A DNA stretch of 64,000 bases, from contig JAIXMP010000043.1 of assembly GCA_025677815.1 (NCBI GenBank), forward strand, positions 1-64,000, given 5' to 3'. Below are positions 32,801 to 45,671 of the stretch, piece after piece. Below the pieces are notes generated by a model. That model saw only the letters and a list, made by a program, of their open reading frames with translations. It was not told the origin of the DNA and searched no databases. This DNA comes from Phascolomyces articulosus. Its lineage: Eukaryota > Mucoromycota > Mucoromycetes > Mucorales > Lichtheimiaceae. A program made the translations under genes and the position numbers. Position 1 is the stretch's first letter, and every line of letters starts with the position of its first letter.

Positions 32801-33568
32801 GCATTTGCAGAATGAAAATTGTATAATGGCTTTAGTAAATTCTCTATTTCCAAGAAATAGAAAGGTTACGAAATGATGGATTTTCAACAGTAAGGATAAA
32901 ATTCGCAACCTTTTTTATACAATATTTATACAGTGAGTTCTACTAAAAAGTCAATAATTTTAAATATGTTAGGAACAGCCATATATACATAGGTTTAATT
33001 CTTATTTTTATTAAGATTTTACGGCTAGTATTGAAAATAATTATTATTTTTTTCCACGCAAATTCAGCTTTTCCTTACTACTGAGTAATAACGCGTATAA
33101 ATGTCATTTATGGAAATCGGAACTTTTAATTAAAATTTGTCTATTTAGGACTATATGCTCGTAGACACTTGTTTAATGAATATGATCATAAACATGATTA
33201 ATGCTGTTCTCTCTGAGCTGGACTATTATGAAGTAACATATATTGTTATTATTTCACCATTATTTTCGGGAATAAGGTCAAATTCCCTTATTATTACTAT
33301 TTCTTTTGAAATGAAAAAAAAACAGAGGTGCACGATATGATGAATAGATTTCTCACCACCTCCATCACCCCTACACATAGTCTTATTATTTTAATGAACC
33401 ATACAAGAAACAGAAGAAAAAGCTAGATAAATATATTATATAACGGTAAATAGCTTGTTTTTATTATGTATTGTTAACAAGTATATTTTTAAATATCTAT
33501 CCATTCAGAAACAAATAATAATAATAATAATAATAAAACGAGAATATTTATTAAATTGCGTATAAAAA
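29860..33568. other. Long intergenic region (3.7 kb)
   Basis: No gene is supported. A minus-strand frame at 31055-31354 (99 codons, with SHGWNNCSWMRLSRAEIDMF) has somewhat protein-like text but no splice or family support. A short hairpin lies at 32151-32181 (GGCTATCA/TGATAGCC, 15-base loop). A (TAA)n tract lies at 33515-33535 near the 3' end of the next gene. Confidence 0.5.
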
Positions 33569-34438
33569 CTAAGCTAAGTTAATAGCAGCTAGACCTGCAA
33601 TAATAACTGTAGCACCTGCAAATGCATTTTGGATATTGGAGGCACCACTGATATCATTACGGTTTTCTTTGCTTTCAACCCAGGGATGGGGATCATTTTC
33701 GGTACCAATTTCAATAAAAGGTGCATTTCGTCCCGCAGATTCATTATAGTTAGCGCTATCAGGAATTTGATCATAGATATCATTGACATTGTTCTCACAA
33801 TGTTGCACAGTCTTAAACCAGTGGATGTGAGTATCGTCGTCATGGATCTCTGGAATAAAAAGTCTCAATTTGAAATCCATAAATGCGCCACTAGGAATAG
33901 GCTCAGAACTTGTCCATTGAACAGAAGCTATACGTTCAGTTACTTGACGGCCTCCTTCAGAGAGTGATTGGGGTTCACTAAGTTGTTGCTTGGTAATTGT
34001 CATGTTCTAAATAATATAGTATATTATCAGATAGTGTTTACATAGAATACCGTCCTTTTCGTTTCCTCCAAACTTCCCATCTTTGTTACATACGTAGCAC
34101 TTACAAAACCAGGAATATATTCAGCTTGAACAGCAAGGATCTCACTAGGAATCTCAACGGTAATGCCAGTGGTACGAGATCCATCTGAATTCTTACAACC
34201 ATGAGGTACACGAAGATCAGAATTAAGATAAAGGCCACCACGCTAGAATATTTCATATAGCAGTTCATGGGTCAACGAAAGGTATTGGAACATACATTTC
34301 TGAAAATGGTATAAAAAAAAAAATAAAAGTATACAGTACCTCATGCGATCCAACTAACATCGAAACGTCAGCTGTAGTTTTACTAATTAATAGAGCTGCA
34401 GTTACCAGAGATAAAATGCTGGAGTAATAAAACATCAT
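33569..34438 (-). CDS. YcnI/DUF1775-like secreted protein, probably GPI-anchored, 224 aa
   Basis: Three exons: 34340-34438, 34105-34242 and 33569-34006, all in phase, 224 residues. The start is the first of two adjacent ATGs at 34438. Residues 1-24 form a signal peptide ending TTA-DVSM. The YcnI core follows: LYLNSDLRVPHGCKNSDGSR and TTGITVEIPSEILAVQAEYI, then VQWTSSEPIPSGAFMDFKLR and LFIPEIHDDDTHIHWFKTVQ. In bacterial YcnI proteins this domain binds copper at the cell surface, using the N-terminal His of an AHV motif; here the matching position reads ADV, so that ligand is missing. The C-terminus (SGASNIQ then AFAGATVIIAGLAAINLA) is a hydrophobic tail typical of a GPI signal. A role in metal handling at the cell wall is inference. 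It is flanked by long spacers on both sides. Confidence 0.8.
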
Positions 34439-35949
34439 TATGTTTAGTAATGAAGATATGAACAAATGGTTATAAAAATAAAATTATCTTTCAACACTGG
34501 CAGCTCCCTTTTATATATCAAAAACACCAAATATCTGGTCTCATAATATTACTATAATATTCGCATTTTGATTTTGATCAAACAAGAAATATTCTTTTTT
34601 CTTTTGCTTCTCAACTCTCTTGGTTTTCCAAAGAGAAAGGATGCCGTGTTTGTAATGTGCAAGTAGTTAAATTCTACATGGGATATGCGAGTAAGTCATA
34701 AATTCGGATCATTGAGGAAAATCTTGATATGTGATCGGTAAACAAATTAGTATATTACTCCATTCATACAATACAATACGCGCCCACATGTGTTATTGTA
34801 AAATAATTGTTATAGAATCTTGGGATTTTACGTTACTATTAATACAACTCTACTTTTTTTTTTGATGGTGCATACTACTTGGATCCAAATTTCTGTTTTA
34901 CTTTTTTTGTAAACCAAATTTTAACTATCCTGGTATATTCAAAACTTGAGTGGTATGAAGAAAAAGATATACAAGTATTAAAAGATATTGTAGTTGCTTT
35001 TGTTGAATAAATTATGTTATTCGCTTTATGAGTTTTGTTTATTTATACGTCTCATCAATGAAGTATAGTTAAATATGTAGACGTTATACAGATAAAATCA
35101 TTTGATTGAATTTGATTATCTGATCAGTATGAGAGTAACCACTTTGATACTAGATCTAAGGGTATCAAAACAAGAAAATTGCTGACAAAGATCGATGACG
35201 ATTCATGAAATCCCATTATTGTCATATGTCATATTATCAACTTATCTTTATATATGCTTCCCTTTAAAAAACTTACAATTATGCAGGGCCAGGATTTGTG
35301 TACAGCCTTGTACTACCAGTGGTGGTAAAACGCAAAAAAAAAAAAAAAACGTATGGAATAGGATAACAGTATAATAAGTTTCTCTCAGCTGTCAACGTTA
35401 TCAATACCGCAATCCGTTGCACTCGCTGAATGAAACTAAGATGGAGCTTAGTGCTTATAATACTATATATTTATATATATGGCATTTTCGAAAATGAACG
35501 ATTTTTAGTATCTGATTCTCGTGACAGATGTTTTAATAATCTAGAAGGATCTGATAACGAAACAAGGAAATTCTGAATTACAGGTGGTACAAATGGATTG
35601 ACCGATTATGCCAGAAAAACCACAATGAGTTAATCAGATTCTTGTGAGTTTTCATGAAAATTGGCTCATATCTACAATGCCAAACATAAAAAACACTAAC
35701 ATTCCTAAAACATCCATCCTTTTTTGGGAAAAAATAGCAAACCAATATATCAGATAAACATTAAAAAGTGTGAAAAAAATCTATTTACAACAAATTTGAG
35801 GATAATAAAAAAACTAGATAAAAAGGTAGTGAAAGGATAAAAAGGATATAATAATACTAATATATAATAGAAATATTTGTATATAATAAATAATAATAAA
35901 GAGACCAACTATATAGAATCATCCTCTTGTTTTTTTTTTTCATTCATAA
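34439..35949. other. Intergenic region (1.5 kb)
   Basis: AT-rich, without recognised features; a TATATATATT-rich patch near 35460-35480 and an A15 run at 35335-35349. Part must be the promoter of the YcnI-like gene, and the right end the 3' region of the sorting nexin gene. Confidence 0.45.
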
Positions 35950-38900
35950 TTAACCAAAAACAGGACGCATCAATCGTTCCACTAATTGTAATATTAAAAC
36001 GCGATTGAGAGCTCGATCTTGTAATCGGGTCCATAAACGATCCATAGCAGCATTGCAGTTTTGGTCACCAATCAATTGCCGTACCCCTGCAGGAACAGCT
36101 GAACTCATCAATAAAGTACGTGCCTGCTGCCTTGTTGCTTCTTTTTGTTCTGGTGTTCGCTCGGGGTATTCTGTATTATAGACACCATCTGGCCAGAATT
36201 TTTCTTGTAGTGTATTACAGAAATAAACTAAAGCATCAGGTGACATATAATCGTTTATATAACTACTGTAATGTTGTGCAATAATTTCCGTATATGACCT
36301 TCGGACTACTTCCCGTAATACGTTCAAGAGTGTTCGACGCATCCAAGCCTTGTTGTTGGCAGTGGTTAAATCAAAGATTTCGACAACAAGTGCAAATGTT
36401 GTTTCAATTAACAATTCAATATCCAGTGGTGACAATGGTTTGTTGTCACTAATTCTTGCACCGCCCCCATCATCTACTGTATTTCGTCGTGGAGCAGGTC
36501 CTTCAAGATCAATCAGAGGCTGTTCAAAATTATTAACCTGTTCCGGTTCTTCCATGATAGTTTGGGGTGCCACCATTTCGTCATCTTCCCCTTCATCTTC
36601 TGAGCAAGTGGTGACATGTGTCGAAGGTGGTGATGGTACATGCTGCTGTTGTTGTTGGTGATGGGATGAACGTTTTGAAGTACCCAAATAATCGCCATCC
36701 GCTTCCTCTTTTCCGTTAGAACTATTGTTACTTCGCACGCTCGAAATTGATCCTTCACGAGCGGATTTACGTCCAAACCAACGACGCGAATCAATTAATC
36801 CCGATGATCCAATCATTTCATCATCTGTTGTTACACTAGACGTCGAAGAACGGCTGACACTTTTCACTGCTAAGGAAGGCGCTCGTGCCAACATGGATAT
36901 GGCTTTACCCATGCTACTTGCCGCAGATGCTGCCGGTGATGCTGACCCACTATTCACAAGAGGTGTATATCCATTTGCTGAAGGGGATGAGGATGATAAA
37001 GCTGCATAGGCACTGACTTCATCCATGTATTCATCTGCAAATGATATATCCATTCCTTGGTGATCATTATCCCCATCTGCATTATTCCTTCGTCGTTCCT
37101 TGCGCAAAAATGCAAAAATAATTTGATCACGTCCCATCTCATTATCTTGGACCACAATATGTAAATAACGTTCCAACGATCGACAAATACTTTCGGTATC
37201 GTTGGGAGTAGACGATGTATTAGTAGCGTTTCCAAGCTTAAGCCATGATCGGATAGGGTCCAAGGGAAGCCGTAAATTGGTCCGTGCGATACGTTGTGCA
37301 TGACGTGCACTGATGATAGCATGGAACACTTCAAAATCGGCATAGGTGCGTGTAATGACATAGCCTCCGCCCTCAGATCCGGAATGATCTTCCATTGCAG
37401 GTCGTTCAATTTGTACAATAAACATGAGTTTGCTCTTGTCTGGCGTGCCTTCAGATAAAGGACCTGAAGAGATATCCATGATACTAAAATTGACAGTACC
37501 AGATGGATAAATCATAGGGGCTTGTTCATCTTCAATTGCTTTTGGAACGGAAATTTTCTTTTTCGGTGACGTATTAACGGGAGGTGATGAGGATACTGAC
37601 CGTGATGATGATTTATTAATATTGTAATGAGATTCTGGTATAGGTGGTAAGGAGGTAACGGATGATGTTTCGGAGTCGATTTTGGATAATGGTGATTCAG
37701 TAGAAGTAGGAGGAGGTACAGTCGTGGGTCGTCTTGGAGGTGGTAAAGGAGGTGGAGGAGAAGTAGGTGATATTGAAGAAGTGCTGTCCACCTCAGGAGA
37801 TACAGCCCGCTGCATCCCCAAAGTATCCGTACTACTACCATCGACTCCATTTTGACTTGCTGCCGATGCTGATGACGTTGTATCCTCAAATCCAGCATCT
37901 GCCATCAAACTTTCTGCTGCTCTTTCAACGACATTACGAATACCTTCCCCACCGTCATCATTGGCATCTGTATTACCATATGCCTCCGTTGCTGATAAAT
38001 AGTCGACAATATAACTGTTGATAAAATCTGGATCACTCATAATTGTAAGAATATTGCCAAATAAATGGGATGCCAATAATTCGCGAAGCATACTCATGAC
38101 AACAACGGAATCTGTGTCGTTAATAGGAAGTATACGTTTAAGGATGGTTGTGCTAAGTGATCTCATTTGTTGATGTTGTTCAGTTGTTGACATGAGTTGC
38201 GCAAAAGGTGAATGGTGATTATCATCAATATATCCATCCAACGATGAACCAGAGCATTCGAAATTTCTGCATTCTCGCTAATAGTAAATATCCACCGGCC
38301 CCACATAATAATCCACCAGCTCCGAGTTAATATAAAATAGGGGAAACAAAACACAAATATTTGAGAAAAGATGTTACCATATGAATAATTAAAACGTTGG
38401 CAATACCATAAAGTGTTGCCATCACTAAATCGTTACGTTCTTGTTTTAAAAGGATCTTTTCAACTCGATGAACACTTCCGTTTAAACGTGCACGGATAAC
38501 GCGTTCAAATTCCGGGTTTTGGGCAGGATTTAACGGTTCCCACCAATTGAGAATAAAGTCGCGAGTGAAATAGTTGATGAGTTGTTCCACTATATTCGTC
38601 AGGGGAGGATAAAATAAATGTAATATCCCATCTTCTCCCGTTACGGATGGCTGTATAAAGTTTCGAAAGAAAGGGGAAGAAGGAGAAGGAGGGTGAGTGG
38701 TGGTGCGTGTGTTATATGCAGAAGAATAAGTAGGAACACGATAAGATTGGTCACAGTATTCTAATGTATTTTTTGGTTTAATTAATAAGGTCATTGAAAT
38801 ACGAATGTATTACCTTGGCATCAGCTGTTTCTATGTGGTGCTCACGTAGTTGAACCGAATGATGTGGAAATGTATGGTTGGCATTACTTCCAAAAAATAA

Positions 38901-39086
38901 TGCACCAAGCGCAAAACCGAGAGTAAGAAAGAGAGGGAAATAGTAACCATCTACTACCAAGACGAAAGAATAAACAAATATAAAAGTAGCAAATAGAATA
39001 CGGAATAGAAATGAGCGCAAAGATTCATCGAGTTCATATAAAAAAGTTGTTCGTAACAGATTAAACCAATCTGTTAAGACCTCCAT
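35950..39086 (-). CDS. PXA-PX-Nexin_C sorting nexin (Mdm1/Nvj3/SNX13-14-19-25 type), 957 aa
   Basis: Three exons: 38814-39086, 38378-38650 and 35950-38277, all phase 0, 957 residues. Introns are 163 nt (with a long pyrimidine tract before its AG) and 100 nt. The N-terminus has two membrane segments (FLFRILFATFIFVYSFVLVV and FPLFLTLGFALGALFFG). A PXA domain follows at about 92-265 (YPPLTNIVEQLINYFTRDFI ... LRELLASHLFGNILTIMSDP ... FINSYIVDYL). Then come a Ser/Pro-rich linker, a PX domain at about 437-575 (YVITRTYADFEVFHAIISAR; RLPLDPIRSWL; FLRKERRR), a second Ser-rich acidic linker, and a Nexin_C domain from about 798 (IELLIETTFALVVEIFDLTT ... LNRVLILQLVERLMRPVFG). Such proteins tether the ER to the vacuole or lipid droplets and bind phosphoinositides. 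No RGS domain is seen between PXA and PX, unlike Mdm1 itself, so SNX19 or Nvj3 may be the better comparison. Confidence 0.87.
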
Positions 39087-41700
39087 TGTTCCAGACCCAT
39101 GGAAGACCTATTGTGAAAAAGAAGCAGTAGTTTAGATTATTTCTTTTATTATTTGTAAAAAAATAAGCTAAAAAAAGCATCTTTTCAGGTGCCACAAGAA
39201 ATAAAAGAGCACACTTTTCTCTCACGTCACTTAGCACCATCCTCGCATCCAGCTTCTGCATCAAAAGTTCCCCTTATTATGCACTTTATGTGTCTCATTT
39301 CCCTTTACTCATTTTACGTTTGATAAATAAAGTAACCCGTTTTTTGAACGGTATAATCAACTGTGACTTGAAATAATTCAAACATGGTATATAAAACTAC
39401 TTGCTCTTCCAATAAGGAAAATTACTCGAAGTATATCAGTATAAATCGAAAGAGAGATTTAAATTCGTCGACGAAAAAATGTGTCTTGATGCACCTTTGA
39501 CAAGCAATATTAAAATTAAATACCATGCCTTTATAAAGTTCAGGTTTTATGGCACATTACCATGAACAATGATTATATATTATGCAGATAAATAATCACA
39601 ATCCAAAGCAAAAACAAACCGTGCCAGTGTAAGACAACAAAAGAAGGAAAAGAATATTTACCAAACTTGCCCATCATTATGTTCAGAGACCCACTAAGCA
39701 ATGCTGAAGTTATGGATGACAAACAAAATACCATGTATCAACAATGCTAAAATCAATTGTGCTTGAGCTATAAATGGAAATATTTATCCATGAAAATCAT
39801 ACGGAAGATCAAAACATTGTAGCTAACATTTTAACCACAAGCTTAAGCAACCCAATACGGTGGTCGAATGATAAAAGAAAACAAATGTTTTAAAGCCATC
39901 AATATACGTTGTCAAATAGAAATGCTATGGAATTCAATTTCTTACTCTAACACTCTACCATTCGTTTTCTATATCCCATAAATTTTCATAATAAAATATG
40001 CTGTTTTTTATTATTATCAAAATATAAATAACTACCTATAAAGACTATCTGAATAGTTGTAATCGAAGCTTAATATACCTGTTATAAAATAGCATAGAAT
40101 AAGAGTTAGTAAACAAAAAATTACAAGAAAGAATCAGTATGAAAAAGGAAGAAGATTATCATTATTGATATGTATATATATCTTCAGGGTGTAAAGATTT
40201 TCGATCACTTTATATGGATCAGGCAATGTAGTTAAGGATAAATAATAATTCATCATATTATATATACACAATATCAATATAGCCAATTTTCCTCTTCCTT
40301 TTCATACTACTGAAGACGTAACCTGATAAAAAATAACTTGCCTTTTAGAAATATACGCACGCGTGTCCCCCTCGTCCAAACACTTCGTTAAAAAGTTTAC
40401 AATAACTTTTGACAACAGTAGTAACACTATTAGTTCACTATTGCCTCTCTAAAGTTTTTATAATAGACCCTAGAAGAAATAAAAAGAGATTGGATATATG
40501 ATCCAGATGCTTTCAAACCCATTGTTTAAAAAAATGGCTCTGAAACCAAGGTGAACTTGGGACGCGTATTGAACACTCGTTCAATTCCTCTTTTCGAATG
40601 TATAGAGCTCGCTCAGTAAATTGGATGGATGGAATCATTCAATGGATGGGTGGATGGGTGGATAGGTGGATGGGTGGATGGGTGGATGGATGGATGGATG
40701 GATGGATGGATGGATGGATGGATGGATGGATGGATGGATGAATAATTTTTTTAGAATGGATGCATCTTTAAGAGAAAAGAAAAGAGAGAGATAAGTCGAT
40801 GCAGAGTGAAATGAGGGGTGGGAGACCTTAATTGAAAATTTCAGCGGGGTTTTTTTGAAAAATACAAAAGCTGGGGACTCTTATGAACCTCATCCTGTTC
40901 CTAACATAAAATTTATTAAAGTCTGTGTAATCGATAATATATTAACCCTTAAGCTTGTATATCCATCATTTATCATTAATGTAATGTATCGAAAGACAAT
41001 AGAAGTTTTTATGAGTTATACAGTATATAAATTCGAGAAGCACCCAGGTTCATAACTGTTGAATAGTTTTCCTTATTAATTAAATAAACACTTCTTATCA
41101 AATTGATACTATTTGATTCTTGGTTTGATAATTTTAAAAGTATTGCTATACACACATACATGATGTATGGCATACTTACTGATTTTAGTAAAATTACGTT
41201 TTTTGAGTTGATAATGATCTTATACTCTCATGTGTCATCTTGACAGCTATTCATATTCGATACTTTAACAGATATAGTGTCGCTTGCTGTTACAGCTCAT
41301 CAACAAAAGAATAAAACAGTCATTGGGTCAATTATCATGAGAGTGTTGCTAAGAAAAAAAAATATTGAAAATGGACAGCTTAGCTTCAATTCTGCGTCAT
41401 TCTGCGTATTATAAGTACCTGTTCAGTTATAGAATTATAAAGAAAAATGACAGAATAGTATGCTATGGTAAGAGTTTTACAAGAACAATATGTCTCCCAC
41501 ACTCTGAACGAGATAATCACCATAGCCATTAATTAATTGATACAACATGATAGAGTCTAATTTAGCTGAGTACCATAAACAAGTGCTTCCTCCGCAGTTC
41601 CTCAGCTATGGATCATTCGGCACCGTCGCCGTTTATTTCTTATTATTTTTTTACTGTTTCTTCTTTTTTTGCTTTTTTATATAATAAAAATACTTGAACC
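39087..41700. other. Intergenic region (2.6 kb) with a GGAT microsatellite
   Basis: No gene supported. The left end is the promoter of the sorting nexin gene, the right end that of KEI1. A frame at 40855-41055 has no motif. Confidence 0.5.
40621..40741 (+). repeat. (GGAT)n microsatellite
   Basis: About 120 bases of GGAT/GGGT units; the right two thirds are nearly pure GGAT, the left third mixes GGGT and GGAT. Confidence 0.95.
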
Positions 41701-42687
41701 ATGGCAGCTATACTTTCACGACCACGCTCTTGCTGTGGATTCATTCCCATTGAAACTGGTAAATAACAATCTATGTAATGGTAGAATTACGAATTTCCAT
41801 TGAAAATATTTGTTATTATGAAGCTTCTGAAACTTAGGTTTGTTTGTTTGTTATTTTTCTGTTAGGTGTCCTCATTATCACCATCTTTGGAATTGTAAGT
41901 TTAAAAAGTGAATCCCAAGCTTTTCTTATTTTAATGGAAATTGGAAACGTTGATACGACGCAGAAAAGAAAATAGATACTAACAATGATTTTCTCACCAT
42001 TGTATAGTTAAATAAGCTTTCTGGATTTTATGGCATCATTTCTTTTGACGTCAGTGATCCAATTGCTTTTACTGTTTACATTTATTCATTATTGGCTGTC
42101 TTTGTGTTTGCCCGAGGATTATATGGCATTCATACCGTAAGTATACATTTTCTCAAATAAAGATGAATATATATTATATTTAGAGCAAAGTAAAAAAAAA
42201 AAGTGTGTAATTATATTTTCATAACTTTATTTTTAATGAATTGTTTTTCCTTGGGGTATATAGGACAATGTTCGAGCTGTTCGTTGGTACACTATCTTTT
42301 ATTGGGTCGATTGTCTTGTCAGTATTATCACTACCACTATTTTTGCCGTAAAATGGTATGTTTATACAGACCACAGTCTTCCTGAATTAGCCAATGATCC
42401 TGCCAAACAACAAGAGCACGATGACGTTTTCAGAATGGAAGGTGTTGTTAGTATCATCATGTTAGTTGCGCTCCGCATGGTTCATGTAAGTTGTTTCTAA
42501 TATATCCTCAAGATGATTTATATTATTCGAAGGATTCAACGAAAACTCATACCACATCTTCATTATCTAGATCTATTTTGCCGTTGTTCTTACAAGCTAT
42601 TACAAGTCAATTGGTAGAGCACATTATTCAAAATTGGCTGCTCAGGTGGACCAAGACTTGGATGAAATTGAATATAATAGCCCATGA
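41701..42687 (+). CDS. KEI1: Kei1-like regulatory subunit of inositol phosphorylceramide synthase, 184 aa
   Basis: Five exons: 41701-41758, 41866-41894, 42008-42136, 42264-42485 and 42571-42687, in phase, 184 residues. The N-terminus CCGFIPIETGVLIITIFGIL followed by NKLSGFYGIISF is the hallmark of the Kei1 family. Three to four hydrophobic segments follow (YIYSLLAVFVFARGLYGI; FYWVDCLVSIITTTIFAVKW; GVVSIIMLVALRMVHIYFAV), and the tail HYSKLAAQVDQDLDEIEYN is cytosolic and acidic. In yeast, Kei1 partners Aur1 in the Golgi to make inositol phosphorylceramide, a step found in fungi but not animals. Exon 2 is only 29 nt, which gene finders can miss. The family call is from the conserved N-terminal motif and topology; the Aur1 partner gene is not in the window. 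Confidence 0.8.
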
Positions 42688-43269
42688 AAATAGAGAACGC
42701 TCAGTATAATGATGCATAATCATGATAATAATATACCTCGGTTACTTTTTTCTTCTTCTAATTATCCCATATACTCTTTAAACTCTCTCGGTCCCCCCAT
42801 GCAGCCATTATTTGAAACCGCAAGTCTTTATAACATCTCTTTTTCTCACCCTCTTCTCCCCTTGCATAGAATTTGTACCTCTTTATTTCTTTATTTTTAA
42901 TTTTTATTATCGATATTTTTTTTTATCTCATCCGATATTATTTCGCAAATTATTTCTTGCATACTAGTTTACTACCTATAACGAAACAAACCCCTTTTAT
43001 ATTTTTACTGTAATCATAATTCAGAGGCAAATCTGTTAATATAATATATCAAAAAACAATATATAAACGTCGGCTTTTTTTGGTTCCTCCCTTTTTTTAA
43101 TGAGTAATTCAATCTGTAACTCTATGGCTTTATCGCTTTGTTGAACTGGATATAGTTCAGGCGTAATAGTAGTTAAATCATTTCTGACCTATTAGTGCAA
43201 GATTGGAGGTTTCCCATCATATGAGGATATTACATTTCATGTATGTAGCACGAGTAACCAAATGAACCT

Positions 43270-43541
43270 ATTGCAACGGCAAGAAACCCGGTCGTGACTA
43301 TCCGCTACCAGAATAACAGCATAATCCGACTACAAGTATTACAAGTATATCGATTTATACCAAAAACATTAAAGGATATACTTTTGCTGCATGCAACTAT
43401 GACAATGATGAAGATACTTCTCATATATCATCATTGTGTGCATCTGCAAATTCAAATAATAGACCCACTTTTGATGACAAATTCTGGAATCTGTCACCCA
43501 AAAAGCAATATATACCGGACTTTTTCTCTTCCCATCTTTGA
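43270..43541 (+). pseudogene. Coding-like relic, hypothetical
   Basis: In one frame with a single stop: NGKKPGRDYPLPE-stop-QHNPTTSITSI, then KGYTFAACNYDNDEDTSHIS and SNNRPTFDDKFWNLSPKKQY to a TGA at 43539-43541. Composition is protein-like, unlike the surrounding spacer. I do not recognise a family. It could be an exon end of a decayed gene together with the two patches to the right. Confidence 0.3.
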
Positions 43542-43763
43542 ATAAGATCCAATACCCCGTACTTCATGAGAGGATAAACAACTTTTATATCAACTTCATC
43601 ACAATAATATGATTTAGAAAATAATCAATTCATTGACGCATTATCACCTGCAATTGCTATTGTATTTTAGATTCATGTGGTAATAGTCAAAGAAATAAGA
43701 TACTCATAATTCATTGTCCTGAAAACCTCTTAACAGTCCTAATCGACCGAAATTCGGCAAGCA

Positions 43764-43973
43764 ATGGATGTCACGTTAGCCGGTTATGTTACAATAATCT
43801 GTAGTGATTTGTTATGTGTGATGTTACTAACGAGTATTTACAACACATGTGCCAGACTAAAGAATAAAACAAAAAAAACCATCGCCTTCAGTCGTTGCCA
43901 GCTGTTATTCAATATTTGGATATTGTTCTCGGCCTTCTATTCAACGATGTTTCCAGGTTTTTATGAAATTTGA
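43764..43973 (+). pseudogene. Fragment of a hypothetical membrane protein
   Basis: A 69-codon frame with two hydrophobic segments (LAGYVTIICSDLLCVMLLTS; LLFNIWILFSAFYSTMFPGF) separated by a basic loop (RLKNKTKKTIAFSRCQ), ending at TGA. This looks like part of a multi-pass membrane protein, but the continuation is broken. No family is recognised. Confidence 0.3.
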
Positions 43974-44319
43974 GCATTGGTGCAGACTACAAACAATTCT
44001 TGGTAATGAAAAATAAAACCATCCATTATATAATAGCAAGTTTCTGTCCGCTTTGTGTTGCGGAAAACAAGGGAGTGTGTCACCATATACACTGTCAGTA
44101 AAGAGGCATTGACTATTGTATCCTGAACTTTTGGAAAAAGTAATTGAGTTAGCAAAATACTATATGTAAGTTTCTCCAGAATCATGTGTAAGCTTTTTCA
44201 TATATATATATATATATATGTATGTATTTAGTATTTAGTATTTAGTATTTAGTATTTAATCTAGTACGTACCACAGAGCAAAACTTATATATCTTCTCGT
44301 TGAATATATATAAGTTTTT

Positions 44320-44706
44320 ATGATATGCGGTTACTTGCAAATAAATTGGCGTATCTCAAATTGGGAGAAGAACTCAATAAATGTACCAATCAAGAAGAAA
44401 GGTTTATGGATGGCCATGTTCTTTTGCGGGCACGCAAGTCAGTACGGAAACGATGATTATGGAGATATTGAGGTAAATTGCCTTCTATTTAAAATAAATA
44501 CATCTTGCGGCCATCGTGTTGATGGTTTAGTACAAATAAACTTTGTTTCTATAGTAGAAATTTGGAAGAGCATGCGACACTATCAAATTATTGAAATGTG
44601 CAACAAATTCATTTTGTGCGGAAGTCAAACTTATTATGATGCTCCATATGATATATTCAAGGAAACAAATAGCAATTATAATCTGTTGCGTCAAAGAATC
44701 CAATAA
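44320..44706 (+). pseudogene. Hypothetical ORF or exon fragment, 128 codons
   Basis: A long frame for such AT-rich DNA, with text such as GLWMAMFFCGHASQYGNDDY and VEIWKSMRHYQIIEMCNKF. A possible intron (gtaaat at 44473 to an AG at 44553) lies inside it, so the frame may be partly accidental. No motif or upstream promoter is recognised. Confidence 0.25.
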
Positions 44707-45393
44707 CCTAGATCAATCTTTTGTTCACATTCCAGCATATCAAAAAGGACCACTTAAAGTTCAAACAATCGAAGCCGGGGAGTTTAATAGGTCAAAAGTA
44801 TAATATTATTGAATCAGTAGGAACATGATCAATGGTAGTAGCTAAGTGGTATAATCGTTGTATTATCAGGTAGAAAGAGGATATTCGACCATTTATGTAA
44901 TTCTATTAATCAAAGAAAGCTAAGGGTATTCTTGAAAAGGGGCGCTCAATATTAAAGTATTTCAGGAATTCTTTGTCAAGGCGCAGTAAACCGTAAAATA
45001 ATAAAAAGAGTAATTATTATCATATTTAAATTGAAGGTATAAGATGAGGAATGACTGATTTTTACCACCGTAAAATTCAAAAAAAATACCTATGATTGAT
45101 GTGTGTAACCGTCAACACTGGTAAAACTTTTTTTTCAGATTATAATCTAGTCTGCTATAATCGTACTTTCACCAGAATTAAGATTATCAAAATCTTGGTG
45201 GTCAACCGGTGGACTTTCAAAATCAATTAATGCCAAATTCCCTGTGTATATAGTTCATATACAAGAAAAAGTATGAAGCTATAGATACCCATTATTCATT
45301 TATTATATATAAGATAATCAAAAGTAACGTATTTATATAATAATCTTCGTAAAAACAAGAATAGTTTTAGGTATTTGCTGTGCCACATATTTG

Positions 45394-45399
45394 TGACTC
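45394..45399 (+). promoter_or_regulatory. TGACTC box upstream of LYS2
   Basis: TGACTC, the half-palindrome bound by Gcn4/CPC1-type bZIP regulators of amino acid synthesis in fungi, lies 273-278 bases before the LYS2 start. A six-base match can occur by chance; control by such a factor in this organism is inference. Confidence 0.35.
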
Positions 45400-45671
45400 T
45401 GTGAACTAGTTACTCGGATTATACACTTTGACAAAAAAAAAGATGAACTGCTGAGTTTGTTTTTTTGTCAAACTGCGGTGACTGTTGATAATCTCGATCT
45501 TGAAACCAATTAATTGATCAAGCATGATGTTTTTCATATATAATCTCGCGCATCAATTTTGTTTTTCCTTCTTTTTGTTTTTTTCTTTCCTTTACCTTCT
45601 TTGACAACCTTTTTGTACATATAACACTACCCTTCTATACATATTCTTTCCCACCTCTAAAAAATTATATT

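Larger units (their letters stand above)
42688..45671. other. Intergenic region (3 kb) with coding-like fragments
   Basis: Contains three coding-like patches described separately, a 7-bp tandem repeat (TATTTAG, about five copies at 44225-44260) and, at the right end, the pyrimidine-rich promoter of LYS2 (45540-45660). No intact gene is seen. Confidence 0.45.

Noticed and set aside
36350..38021. Frames antisense or out of frame within the sorting nexin gene
   Set aside because: They overlap the PX and linker codons and carry no domain text.
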